From CAYFJO01 sp964343305 (GTDB lineage Bacteria > Planctomycetota > Planctomycetia > Pirellulales > Pirellulaceae), in the NCBI GenBank assembly GCA_964343305.1, contig CAYFJO010000078.1, positions 1 to 32,486 on the forward strand: a DNA stretch of 32,486 nt, given 5' to 3'. A model generated the notes under the pieces. The model did not search any database. It was given only the letters and a program-made list of their open reading frames with translations, and had not been told where the DNA came from. This document shows positions 1 to 6,630 of the stretch, in pieces (within the stretch, counting starts at the first letter, position 1; the number at the start of each line of letters is the position of its first letter). The position numbers and the translations under genes were made by a program.

Positions 1-908
1 GGCCAACTGGCGACCATCGGAACATGGGTGCCTGCATTGGGAGTGCTTCCCTTGCCGCCCTTCACTTCGCCGCCTTTGAACGGCGAGGTGATGCCGGTGT
101 AAGTTCCGTTGTCGCAAGTGAAGATCAACAGCGTGTTTTCGCGAATGCCGAGTTCGCCCAATGTCCGATCAATTTTGCCGACCATCTTGTCCGCATAGGT
201 GACCATGTCGCTGAAGTGCTTGCGATTCCATTTGCCGCGGGGCCACTCCTTGGTCTCTTTCGGATCCCAGTCCTCCGAATCGGGCGTTGGTTGAAATGGC
301 CAGTGCGGCAAGATCATTGGATAGTACGCAAAGAACGGTCCATCTTTGTGTCGCTTGATGAAGTCAATCAAATAATCGCTGACCAGATCGGGCCCGTACT
401 CACCATCGTGGTAGTCGATCGCTTTGCCATTGATCTCCAGACCGGGATTCGGATAACGCGTCGGCCGCCGAGTCAATTGCCAGAGGCAGTACTCGTCAAA
501 GCCGAAACCGTTCGGTCCCTCGAAACCGCCTTGAAGCTGCCACTTGCCAGCAATGCACGTCGTATAGCCCGCGTTTTTCAAGACATTGCCAAACGTGATT
601 TCCTCAGGATGCAAAAGACCAAACTTGACGTAATTTCGAGCGTTGTACCGACCGGTCATGATCTGCACTCGCGACGGTGTACAAATCGGCTGTGAATAAG
701 CGTGTTCGAACCGCATCCCACCTTTCGCCAACCGATCCAGATTCGGCGTCTTGTAGAAAGTCGACCCATTGGCACCCATGCATTCGAAACCCATGTCATC
801 CGCCATGATCAAAACGACATTGGGGCGGGACAATTGTGGTGCAGCGCAGAAACCCTCAGAAGCAATCGCGATCCAACACGTCAAAACGGTTAAGCAACTT
901 TTCACCAT
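1..908 (-). CDS. Secreted sulfatase (arylsulfatase family), 3' end outside window
   Basis: The first 302 codons of a formylglycine-dependent sulfatase, which hydrolyses sulfate esters, in planctomycetes usually on sulfated polysaccharides. Reading back from an ATG at 906-908, a short hydrophobic leader (about residues 4-22) is followed by RPNVVLIMADDMG, the usual first strand with the metal-binding Asp pair. The maturation motif CTPSR lies inside PICTPSRVQIMTGR; its Cys would become formylglycine in the C-x-P-S-R pattern. Further conserved pieces are AGKWQLQG, where the family usually has GKWHLG, and the Asp-Asn pair in FTCDNGTYTG. The His of GKWHLG is replaced by Gln here. The gene is divergent from the small gene at 1012 and is cut by the window edge, so length and C-terminus are unknown. 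Family certain, substrate unknown. Confidence 0.95.
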   Translation of the reverse strand, partial: MVKSCLTVLTCWIAIASEGFCAAPQLSRPNVVLIMADDMGFECMGANGSTFYKTPNLDRLAKGGMRFEHAYSQPICTPSRVQIMTGRYNARNYVKFGLLHPEEITFGNVLKNAGYTTCIAGKWQLQGGFEGPNGFGFDEYCLWQLTRRPTRYPNPGLEINGKAIDYHDGEYGPDLVSDYLIDFIKRHKDGPFFAYYPMILPHWPFQPTPDSEDWDPKETKEWPRGKWNRKHFSDMVTYADKMVGKIDRTLGELGIRENTLLIFTCDNGTYTGITSPFKGGEVKGGKGSTPNAGTHVPMVASW

Positions 909-1011
909 AACTTGCGTTCCTATTCGATTTAATTTCGATGTTTGACTTTGCTATGATATCCTCAAGAGCACCTCCACGCCACAACGCAAGATCACCACGG
1001 AGAACCGCCGG

Positions 1012-1218
1012 ATGCGTTACACCGATTTTCGAGACGCGATTCGGGATGAACTCAAGCAGAGCCGTGAAGGACTGACTTGGGGAGAACTGAAGGAGCGGTT
1101 GGATTTGCCTTACGACCGGCCGTGTCCGGCTTGGGTCAAGCAAATGGAAAAGGAAATCGGCCTGTCGCGCGCACGTGGTTCGGGGCGAGCGTATGTTTGG
1201 AAAATTCGCCGGCGCTAA
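1012..1218 (+). CDS. Small conserved planctomycete protein, 68 aa
   Basis: A compact charged protein with no signal peptide and no membrane segment. The middle, LTWGELKERLDLPYDRPC, reads like a winged-helix or helix-turn-helix fold: 'TWGELKERL' would be the helix preceding recognition. It ends in a basic tail (KIRRR), so nucleic-acid binding is possible but not shown. I have a memory of near-identical proteins in other planctomycetes, which, with the absence of a better frame, is why I call it real. It lies between the divergent sulfatase and the convergent PQQ-type gene and overlaps the 3' end of the latter by 4 bp. Function unknown. Confidence 0.7.
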   Translation: MRYTDFRDAIRDELKQSREGLTWGELKERLDLPYDRPCPAWVKQMEKEIGLSRARGSGRAYVWKIRRR

Positions 1219-2540
1219 TTGCCGTTGGCAAGGGAGACGCAAACGATTTCTTTGTCGTTCCGGGCGAAGACACAACGACTGGCAAACGCCGGATGACTCC
1301 ACACCACATCACGGCCAAAACACTCATTGGTCGGGTCGAGAACATGAAACCGGCTGATCTCTTCATAGCCCGCCTCGCTCAATCCGGCCAGGATCAGGTC
1401 GCCAGTTTCGCTGAACAGAAAGACGCGGTCTTCGTGTCTCACCAAAAACGCCGTGCCATGCGACGCTCGCCGATCTCCGCCGCTGGTCGGCTCGAAGGTT
1501 TGCCATAGCCGCTCGCCGTCTTCGATTTTCGCGCCGACGAGCGCTCCGAGTTGACAATCGCTGCCGTAAATCACGCCATCGATCAGCAGTGGTGTGCTAT
1601 TACAGTTGTAAACCGCGGTCTTCGCCGTCCCGGTCCAAACGCGCTCGGCGGCGGGCTTGTTTGTATCGAGTTTAAACAACGCTCCGACGGTGCCGATGCC
1701 GCTGACGAACAAATGGTCGCCGTCCAACCGAGGAGCCGTGACGGACATGCGATAGGCAGGCTTGAGCGGCTCCGTCCAATAAACATCGCCGGTTTTTGGA
1801 TTGAGGCTGTTGAGCGCGTCGGGATGCCAGATCAGCAGTTGCTTGACGCCGCCGTGTTGGATCATTGTCGGCGGACAATAACCGGACGAATCGCAGGAAA
1901 GCGCCCGCCAGATTTCTTCTCCCGTGTCCTTGTTCAGCGCGACAGCGATACTGCCTTCACCACCGACCACGAGATAAAGCACGTCGCCATCAACGAGCGG
2001 ATGTGCGGCGTAGCCCCAAAACGGCGTCTCCGTGTTGTACTCTTTGTTTAGTTCTTTGCTCCAAACGACGTCGCCCGTCATGGCGTTGAGACACAGAAGA
2101 TGTCCTTCCGCGCCAAACGTGTAGACTTTGCCGGAATCGACCGCCGGCACGCAACGCGGACCGCCCGCGTAAGAAACGTTGTATGGACAATCATACTCAT
2201 GCTTCCAGATGATCCGGCCTGTGTCAGCCGTCAGGCAGAGCACGCGTTCGACACCGGAAAGTTTGGTCCGGCCGCCTGGCTTGTTGACCACCTCACCGCC
2301 TGACTTCACATAGTCGGTGACAAAGACCTTGTTTCCGACAACAGCAGGCCCGGCGTATCCAAGCTCGATGGGCGTTCGCCACTTGACTGGCAATCCATCC
2401 GCCGGAAACTTTTCGGCCACTCCCTTTTCCCGCCACACACTGTCTCGCCCCGGCCCTAGCCACTGTGGCCAATCGTCCGCCAAACCGTAACCTTGGACAA
2501 CCAACACAATCAGCAAAACGAAACGGAAAACCTGGACCAT
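1215..2540 (-). CDS. Exported PQQ-type beta-propeller protein
   Basis: A 441-residue exported protein of the PQQ-like/BamB-type repeat family. I start it at the ATG at 2538-2540 rather than an upstream frame opening, because GAGGAG lies a few bases before it and a normal signal peptide follows (hydrophobic stretch RFVLLIVLVVQG, then Ala-Asp). DWPQWLGPGRDSVW at the mature N-terminus is the usual opening of planctomycete PQQ-propeller proteins. Blade repeats of the type G-x-V-x-W (GDVVWSKEL, GEEIWRAL, GDVYWTEPL) run through the rest. Family members act outside the cytoplasm as scaffolds or, in some cases, as quinoprotein enzymes; no dehydrogenase active site is evident here. Its 3' end overlaps the small gene at 1012 tail to tail. 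Confidence 0.9.
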   Translation of the reverse strand: MVQVFRFVLLIVLVVQGYGLADDWPQWLGPGRDSVWREKGVAEKFPADGLPVKWRTPIELGYAGPAVVGNKVFVTDYVKSGGEVVNKPGGRTKLSGVERVLCLTADTGRIIWKHEYDCPYNVSYAGGPRCVPAVDSGKVYTFGAEGHLLCLNAMTGDVVWSKELNKEYNTETPFWGYAAHPLVDGDVLYLVVGGEGSIAVALNKDTGEEIWRALSCDSSGYCPPTMIQHGGVKQLLIWHPDALNSLNPKTGDVYWTEPLKPAYRMSVTAPRLDGDHLFVSGIGTVGALFKLDTNKPAAERVWTGTAKTAVYNCNSTPLLIDGVIYGSDCQLGALVGAKIEDGERLWQTFEPTSGGDRRASHGTAFLVRHEDRVFLFSETGDLILAGLSEAGYEEISRFHVLDPTNECFGRDVVWSHPAFASRCVFARNDKEIVCVSLANGN

Positions 2541-2630
2541 AAATCGTCGACTCCTCAGCCTGTTACTCGGAACGAGGCTTAAACACTGTTTTAAAATCGT
2601 CGCAAACAACCAATGACTATTGTGACATAT

Positions 2631-2812
2631 CAGCAACGGGAAGTGAATCCTCAGGCGTTTGCGTGTTCGATGCGCCGGGTCAGCGAGCGTGCGATCTCAA
2701 ACTTCACGCTTTCAGCACCGCCCGGCAAAATATACCGGGAAATGAAAGACGAGTGTGGGCGGTGGGATCACGGACAAGGCGATCGCGTCAGCGACCTACC
2801 AGAAATACTATG
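2631..2812 (-). repeat. Degenerate member of the cassette-boundary repeats
   Basis: Non-coding stretch after the stop codon of the gene at 2813. On the minus strand it ends in TTCCCGTTGCTG (2631-2642), closely matching the TTCCCGTTGGCAG end of the repeats at 3934-4081 and 4477-4602. Imperfect inverted arms at 2678-2696 and 2781-2796 (GGTC and GCGATC blocks with unpaired bases between) could form a bulged stem. A second palindrome, CCCGG-CCGGG, lies near 2731-2750. The interior does not align with the other copies, so membership in the family is an inference from the end and the position only. Confidence 0.4.
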
Positions 2813-3190
2813 TTAGCGGCGGTGTTGCGAAATCAATCCGATTGAACCGGCCATTGCAGCCACTATTGACGCGAGCAGCAATAAGGCCGTCGGGAGCACA
2901 TAAGTAGGACCATAGCTCGAATACTGACTGTACTTGCAACCGAGCAAGAAACTCCACACGGCAAACACTATGAGCAAAGTGGGAAATGTGGGAATCTTCG
3001 CTAATAGCAACAATGGCGACGCCAACACACAAGCCCCCAAAACTACCAGGAACAACTCTCGTTGGAATGCATTGGTATCCAAATACACCCAACACGCAAG
3101 CAGAATTGCGATCGTGCCAGTCACCGAGAACATCGAGCGGAGCGAGTATCGGATGATAATAGGATTACTTCGTTTGCTGTTCATTTCCAC
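2813..3190 (-). CDS. Small integral membrane protein, 125 aa
   Basis: Unrecognised membrane protein. After a short basic N-terminus (MEMNSKRSNPIIIRYSLRSM) come about four hydrophobic segments, near residues 19-36, 45-62, 66-83 and 96-120. The 'RYSLRSMFSVTGTIAILL' opening resembles many small planctomycete membrane proteins of unknown role. The start may also be the ATG two codons in. The start lies 18 nt beyond the AACGGG core of the repeat at 3205-3335, and the stop is followed directly by another repeat-like stretch, so this looks like one unit of the cassette-like array. Confidence 0.75.
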   Translation of the reverse strand: MEMNSKRSNPIIIRYSLRSMFSVTGTIAILLACWVYLDTNAFQRELFLVVLGACVLASPLLLLAKIPTFPTLLIVFAVWSFLLGCKYSQYSSYGPTYVLPTALLLLASIVAAMAGSIGLISQHRR

Positions 3191-3204
3191 TACGGTTACG
3201 AACG

Positions 3205-3335
3205 TCTAACGGGAAGAACATCCGTTGCCGCCGTGAACGAAACGGACGATGTGGAACTACCAAACGATTCTATTGCGTGAATCCGCGCTGCGAAAGAAGG
3301 AAGGAGATCGCGGGGCGACCTTGCGGATGTTCTAT
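3205..3335 (-). repeat. Cassette-boundary repeat, family 1, copy a
   Basis: About 130 bp between the Doc gene and the membrane protein. On the minus strand it opens with AGAACATCCG (3326-3335) and closes with its exact complement CGGATGTTCT, then TCCCGTTAGAC. GTTAGAC fits the GTTRRRY core of integron attC sites. A bulged hairpin at 3301-3322 (AAGG-AGA-TCGC / GCGA-CCTT) has a counterpart in the copy at 4477-4602 with a compensated base pair. The last 75 bp align with the copies at 3934-4081 and 4477-4602. The Doc stop codon lies inside its first bases. Confidence 0.75.
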
Positions 3336-3721
3336 TTTGGCAGGCGTTCGATGTGGGACGTAACCCATTCGAGGAACTCTTCCCTTGAGAGATCTCCGGC
3401 CGCCAAAGTGAGGATGACTCTTTCAGCATTGTCAACATCGGCGACAAGTTCGTAGCCGTTCATTACCAGAAAGGTCTCCATCGCCGCATGGCCGATCCGC
3501 TTGTTTCCATCTACGAATGGGTGATTCATGACGAGCGAGAAGCACAACGCCGTTGCTTTCGACTCAATCGTCGGATAAAGTTCGTCACCGCCAAACGTCA
3601 TTTGCGGTTGAGCGACAGCGGATTCAACAGCGCCCAATTCGCGGACGCCTTCCGCGCCACCAGATTGTCCGATGACGCGACGATGAAGCTCAAGGACCTC
3701 GGCCAGCGTGAGATATCGCAT
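3332..3721 (-). CDS. doc: Doc-family toxin (Fic/DOC fold)
   Basis: A 129-residue death-on-curing type toxin. The Fic/DOC active-site motif is intact: HPFVDGNKRIGHA at residues 67-79, with catalytic His67, the Asp and the GNKR loop. Doc proteins phosphorylate elongation factor Tu and stop translation until neutralised by the partner antitoxin. The N-terminal YLTLAEVLELH and the length are standard for the family. I use the ATG at 3719-3721, whose A is also the last base of the upstream antitoxin stop (TGATG), so the two are translationally coupled; a TTG one codon upstream is less likely. The pair sits in the minus-strand array of small genes between structured repeats, a usual setting for toxin-antitoxin cassettes. 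Confidence 0.93.
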   Translation of the reverse strand: MRYLTLAEVLELHRRVIGQSGGAEGVRELGAVESAVAQPQMTFGGDELYPTIESKATALCFSLVMNHPFVDGNKRIGHAAMETFLVMNGYELVADVDNAERVILTLAAGDLSREEFLEWVTSHIERLPK

Positions 3722-3915
3722 CAACTCAGCCGCCGATAAAGTTCTCGGTTCTTTTCTAGAACGAACTTCGCGGCACGGTCAAAGTCGTCGCCAGAGCGTG
3801 TCAGAAGATCGTTAACTGCGGCCTTGGCCAATTCGCGGGCGTCGACACCAAGCTCGCGAGCGCGTTCTTCCAGGCGTGCAGATTGTTCGTCGTCAAGGTT
3901 GAGGGAAATGGGCAT
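3721..3915 (-). CDS. Antitoxin of the Doc pair, 64 aa
   Basis: Small acidic/amphipathic protein directly upstream of doc and overlapping it by one base. The N-terminus MPISLNLDDEQSARLEERA looks like a ribbon-helix-helix DNA-binding segment (beta strand, then a helix). The C-terminus FVLEKNRELYRRLS is the kind of helical tail that blocks the toxin, a pattern I associate with Doc partners in cyanobacteria and planctomycetes rather than classical Phd. The start is the ATG at 3913-3915; a longer in-frame opening upstream translates only the repeat. The start lies 21 nt from the AACGGG core of the repeat. By family habit the antitoxin or the complex would repress its own promoter; no operator is evident. 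Confidence 0.85.
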   Translation of the reverse strand: MPISLNLDDEQSARLEERARELGVDARELAKAAVNDLLTRSGDDFDRAAKFVLEKNRELYRRLS

Positions 3916-3933
3916 TTCTGGTTTTCTCGATCT

Positions 3934-4081
3934 GCCAACGGGTAACTTGGCCGTCGTCGCCGTAAACGAAGCGGACGACGTTTGAACAAAGACTGATTCT
4001 ACCAACGGGACGCCCATTGAACAAAGGACGAATGCGATTCGCGAAGCAGACCGTGCGGCCACGCCTTATTGACAGGCGGCA
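3934..4081 (-). repeat. Cassette-boundary repeat, family 1, copy b
   Basis: About 148 bp directly after the TAG of the gene at 4082, ending on the minus strand in ACCCGTTGGCAG. Both ends carry TGCC / GGCA in inverted order. The last 75 bp align with the other two copies, including GTCCGCTTCGTTTACGGCG. The first half is more diverged and contains a second internal CCCGTTGGTAG (4001-4011), as if two partial copies were joined. Translated through, the repeat gives SFTATTAKLPVGR, an artefact seen in front of neighbouring genes as well. Confidence 0.65.
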
Positions 4082-4465
4082 CTACGAGGGAAGCTCGTGA
4101 ACGGCGCCCCCTTTTCCCATGACGAATCTCGGCAACAAGGCGTAGCCGATGCGATAAACGTGATCATCGATCTTCCCTGCGGAATACATGCCAAGTAACG
4201 AACCGAGGGCCAGCATCGAATAGAGCTTCATCGAGTCAAGGTCATCGAGGGATTCCGATTCCGCTAGGTAGCGCGAAGCGATCTCGAAATTATCGGCGCT
4301 CCAACTGGAAGTGGCGTCATGATACGAAAACCCAATGATTGCCATTTTGATGAAACGGTTGTCGTCGGCGTTGGGTGAGTCAAGCGAATCCGCACATTCA
4401 AGGCACGTGGTGTAGTTCTCCCAGAGTCGTTCGTATTCGTCATGAATGTCTGATTCTGAGACCAT
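4082..4465 (-). CDS. Orphan acidic protein, 127 aa
   Basis: Not recognised. It is a soluble acidic, mostly helical protein without signal peptide or membrane segment: MVSESDIHDEYERLWENY at the start, then a central aromatic patch (SYHDATSSWSADNFEIA) and a hydrophobic stretch MKLYSMLALGSLLGMY around residues 80-95. The start is the ATG at 4463-4465, 15 nt after the AACGGG core of the upstream repeat; reading further upstream only translates the repeat. Stop and next repeat are adjacent. Size, isolation and context suggest a cassette gene. An immunity or antitoxin role would be a guess. Confidence 0.65.
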   Translation of the reverse strand: MVSESDIHDEYERLWENYTTCLECADSLDSPNADDNRFIKMAIIGFSYHDATSSWSADNFEIASRYLAESESLDDLDSMKLYSMLALGSLLGMYSAGKIDDHVYRIGYALLPRFVMGKGGAVHELPS

Positions 4466-4476
4466 TAATTTCAATC

Positions 4477-4602
4477 TGCCAACGGGAAGAACATCCGTCT
4501 CCGCCGTGAACGAAGCGAGCGATGTGGAACAACGATTGATTTTATTACGCGAGCCTGTGCCGCAAAAGAAGGAAGGCGACCGCGAAGCGGCCTTTCGGCA
4601 AT
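4477..4602 (-). repeat. Cassette-boundary repeat, family 1, copy c
   Basis: 126 bp filling the whole space between the stop of the gene at 4603 and the run-up to the gene at 4465. Minus-strand end CGGATGTTCTTCCCGTTGGCAG is almost the same as in the copy at 3205. The hairpin at 4573-4594 (AAGG-CGA-CCGC / GCGG-CCTT) matches the one at 3301-3322, with T-A changed to C-G on both sides of the stem, so the pairing rather than the sequence is kept. The opening ATTGCC is roughly complementary to the closing GGCAGAT. Confidence 0.75.
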
Positions 4603-5061
4603 TCAATGTCGTCGGATACTGTCGATTCGAGAAACCCCCAGCGAAACATACAAAAAGATTGCGAAAATGCAATGCAAGATCGGGAACATGATGACATGCA
4701 TGTGTGCGGCGCTATTGAACGAATCAGCTCTGCCATTGAGTGCGTAAGCAGCGTAGGCGAGCACACCTGTCGTCGCAACGATGTACGCAGGTCTCAAAAA
4801 GGCAGCCATCAATCGTGAAGGACGGTGCCAGTGCGCTGCGGCAAGAATAATGCCAGGGAGCTGGCTGATACCAGCGGCGAGCACAACTTTGAGCGTAAAC
4901 AGATGTGTAGGCAGGGATTCCTCGATTGCGTTGATTGTCGCAAACAGCAACGTTGTTGCCAACGCAGCGATGAGAAAAACAAACGGAAGGTTACCAGTTG
5001 ATTGAGATCGCTCCGACAGACGAGATCGTTCAGTCGGCGCTTGGTATGGACTATCTTTCAC
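4603..5061 (-). CDS. Small membrane protein, about 152 aa, GTG start
   Basis: Unrecognised integral membrane protein with four likely membrane segments: LPFVFLIAALATTLLFATI, a segment around VVLAAGISQLPGIILAAA, then RPAYIVATTGVLAYAAYAL and MHVIMFPILHCIFAIFLYV. A longer in-frame opening to 5154 exists, but its extra residues are a translation of the repeat at 5071-5312, so I start at the GTG at 5059-5061, 13 nt from the AACGGG core. No strong ribosome binding site is visible. The stop codon is followed at once by a family 1 repeat. Probably a cassette gene; function unknown. Confidence 0.65.
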   Translation of the reverse strand: MKDSPYQAPTERSRLSERSQSTGNLPFVFLIAALATTLLFATINAIEESLPTHLFTLKVVLAAGISQLPGIILAAAHWHRPSRLMAAFLRPAYIVATTGVLAYAAYALNGRADSFNSAAHMHVIMFPILHCIFAIFLYVSLGVSRIDSIRRH

Positions 5062-5070
5062 ACTTGTGCC

Positions 5071-5312
5071 CGACAACGGGGTTGCATCCGACAGCCCGTC
5101 GGAAAGCAGGAAAAACAACGCTACCAACGTACTGGACGCCGGGGGGTGTTGCAATCAGAATCTGTCAATCGATGGCAATTTCATTCTGGGAATTGGAATC
5201 GACCTTCGAGACTTGCAATGTGTACGCATTGCGCGTACCAGTTGCCAGGCCGCTTCGTTATTTCATCTGTATGATGAAACGAAGATCACGTTTCGGGTGT
5301 GCACTGGGCTAG
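5071..5312 (-). repeat. Structured 242-bp repeat, family 2, copy a
   Basis: Aligns along its whole length with 6631-6875. It contains several hairpins: GTACGC-ATTGC-GCGTAC (5222-5238), a TTTCATC-type stem near 5259-5279, GAAACG/CGTTTC around 5277-5296, and TCCGAC/GTCGGA near 5087-5103. The minus-strand end CCCCGTTGTCGG shares the CCCGTT core with family 1. The element ends 9 nt before the GTG of the membrane protein. It could be an unusually long attC-like site, a miniature mobile element or a structured RNA leader. Confidence 0.75.
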
Positions 5313-5531
5313 GAAGTGGCGCGTGAGATGGCCTTGAAGATTTTGGTAGAAACCAGGGCATTGCAGGCGTTCAAGCTGCTCCGCGTTCAATTGATTCATG
5401 CCATCGCGCCATGATTCCAGTGAGGGCAATTCAATGGGCAGCCAGCCGGGCCGAACTTCGTGGACTACGTTGCCGTCGTGTTTGGCGATTTGATTTCCGT
5501 TAGCGATCGCCAGAGCGACGTGCGACTTCAC
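5286..5531 (-). CDS. Unrecognised 81-aa frame, possible gene remnant
   Basis: An open frame whose middle (WLPIELPSLESWRDGMNQ followed by LNAEQLERLQCPGFYQN) looks protein-like, while its last nine residues (LAQCTPET and stop) are read from the end of the 5071-5312 repeat. Its start overlaps the recombinase remnant at 5515-5634. It may be the tail of a broken gene rather than an independent one. No family recognised. Confidence 0.3.
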   Translation of the reverse strand: MKSHVALAIANGNQIAKHDGNVVHEVRPGWLPIELPSLESWRDGMNQLNAEQLERLQCPGFYQNLQGHLTRHFLAQCTPET

Positions 5532-6081
5532 TCACACGGGCAGCGGTCGCATACATCAAACCGATCAGCAGATTGTCTCGCAGCGACGGTGCCCGTTCGA
5601 GCAATCGCCGAACACCGTTTTGGCGGCGATCTTCTGACGGTCTGTCGGCCGCGCGACGTTGTAGAACGATCAGAAACTGACCATCACCTCGTTTCGCGGT
5701 GAATCGCTTTGGCCGAGGTTTGTCCGGATGATCTCGCTCGCACAAAACGAGATGGTTGCCATCGAGTCGGTAAATCGACCGCATGGTGAAGGTGACGTTT
5801 CCGCGCTTGACAACCTGGTTCAGACGTTTCGGACTCGTCGTCGAGTCAATCCCCCAGGTCGATCGGATTTCTTGCATATTGCGGCGTATCGTCCAATCGC
5901 TCTTGGACACGGTGATGGTCGCGCCCTCACCAACATCGAACGGTTTGCCGTCGTAGGTTACCGACACGTAGTCCCACGTGCCAATCAGTAGCGATTCGTC
6001 ATCATCGCCCAGCACATTAGCAACAACCAATAGCGCTAATACGATTGTCAGGGGAAAAACGAACTCGCGACAGTGAAACAT
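5500..6081 (-). CDS. Exported TIGR03067-domain protein with recombinase-like C-terminal extension
   Basis: Residues 1-25 are a signal peptide (FVFPLTIVLALLVVANVLG, then acidic DDDES). Residues 31-142 form a TIGR03067-type domain, a lipocalin-like beta fold common in planctomycetes: LIGTWDYVSVTYDGKP, a Trp in the second strand block, and a closing strand GDGQFLIVLQRR. The family normally stops here. In this gene the frame runs on for about 50 residues that resemble a piece of a tyrosine recombinase (see 5515-5634). That suggests loss of the original stop by insertion, deletion or recombination. The domain's biochemical role is not known. Start ATG at 6079-6081. Confidence 0.8.
   Translation of the reverse strand: MFHCREFVFPLTIVLALLVVANVLGDDDESLLIGTWDYVSVTYDGKPFDVGEGATITVSKSDWTIRRNMQEIRSTWGIDSTTSPKRLNQVVKRGNVTFTMRSIYRLDGNHLVLCERDHPDKPRPKRFTAKRGDGQFLIVLQRRAADRPSEDRRQNGVRRLLERAPSLRDNLLIGLMYATAARVSEVARRSGDR
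5515..5634 (-). pseudogene. Fragment of a tyrosine recombinase / integrase
   Basis: Translated in the frame of the TIGR03067 gene, this piece reads VRRLLERAPSLRDNLL then IGLMYATAARVSEVARR. That matches the segment of XerC/D and IntI integrases around the first catalytic arginine (L-x-Y-A-T-G-x-R-V-S-E-V). The segment that should follow (usually LRWRDID) is disrupted, and the remaining catalytic residues (K, H-x-x-R, H, Y) are absent. It is too short to tell integron integrase from other tyrosine recombinases. Confidence 0.6.
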
Positions 6082-6195
6082 ATGAGTCTGGGCCGCCTAC
6101 GGTTCGAATGTCCGACACCGCCCTCATCGAAGGCAAACAATGTCAAACAAGAGTTGATTCTCCAATGGGACGTGTCTAGACGCAAGAGTGAAAGT

Positions 6196-6235
6196 GTGCC
6201 GCAGCCCGCAGCGGGTATTCATTGTGCGGGGGCAC
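6196..6235. other. Bulged hairpin in the gap between two array genes
   Basis: GTGCC and CCCGCA pair with TGCGGG and GGCAC, with a four-base bulge (GCAG) on one side and a 14-base loop. It lies between the gene at 6251 and the TIGR03067 gene, where the other array members carry a repeat. No T-tract follows on either strand, so it is not a standard terminator. No sequence similarity to the two repeat families is visible. Confidence 0.5.
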
Positions 6236-6250
6236 TGCAACAGCATTGAA

Positions 6251-6619
6251 TCAATCATTCGGCTCCCGAACCCACTCATGATCGCCGGATTGACGCCAAG
6301 CGTGCCAACCCGGCGCAAGGTCGGCGACTTCGAGAACAGTGGGATCGAGCTTCACGATTTCCTCGAGTGAGACGACGGAAGCGTCCTCCTCGCGAGCATC
6401 ATCAAGCGTGAGGAACTGCCAGCCGTGGTCGTCTGCGTCGTGTGTCACATGAAGAATTGGCGCACCATCAAAAACGATTTGGCGCAACGATATTACGGCA
6501 CAGTTGCGGGGTTGATCGAAAGGCCAGTCAGCGTTCATGGGCGAGTCGTTGTTGCAACCGATGTATTGCGCGGTGGTGAGTGTCACGAGGAGCAACAAGC
6601 CTGATCGGCCTCGAGGCAT
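6251..6619 (-). CDS. Conserved small protein, possibly exported, 122 aa
   Basis: A family I recognise from other bacteria but cannot name: residues about 31-122 contain DWPFDQPRNCAVISLRQI, then GAPILHVTHDADDHGWQFL, and SLEEIVKLDPTVLEVADL followed by PGW. The N-terminus GRSGLLLLVTLTTAQYIGC could be a signal peptide with a lipoprotein cysteine, though the lipobox (YIGC) is weak. The start is the ATG at 6617-6619, 15 nt from the AACGGG core of the repeat at 6631-6875; a GTG five codons earlier is less likely. Members often lie beside contact-dependent or regulatory genes, but their function is not known to me. Confidence 0.8.
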   Translation of the reverse strand: MPRGRSGLLLLVTLTTAQYIGCNNDSPMNADWPFDQPRNCAVISLRQIVFDGAPILHVTHDADDHGWQFLTLDDAREEDASVVSLEEIVKLDPTVLEVADLAPGWHAWRQSGDHEWVREPND

Positions 6620-6630
6620 TCGGTGAGTCC

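Noticed and set aside
24..695. Long plus-strand open frame at the window start
   Set aside because: It is the complement of the sulfatase gene, which has a clear family motif on the minus strand.
4603..5154. Longer N-terminus for the membrane protein gene
   Set aside because: The extra residues translate the family 2 repeat; the second repeat copy shows the sequence is non-coding.
6090..6115. GTAGGC-type attC core before the TIGR03067 gene
   Set aside because: It lacks one T of the GTTRRRY core and no repeat sequence accompanies it, so the match is likely chance.
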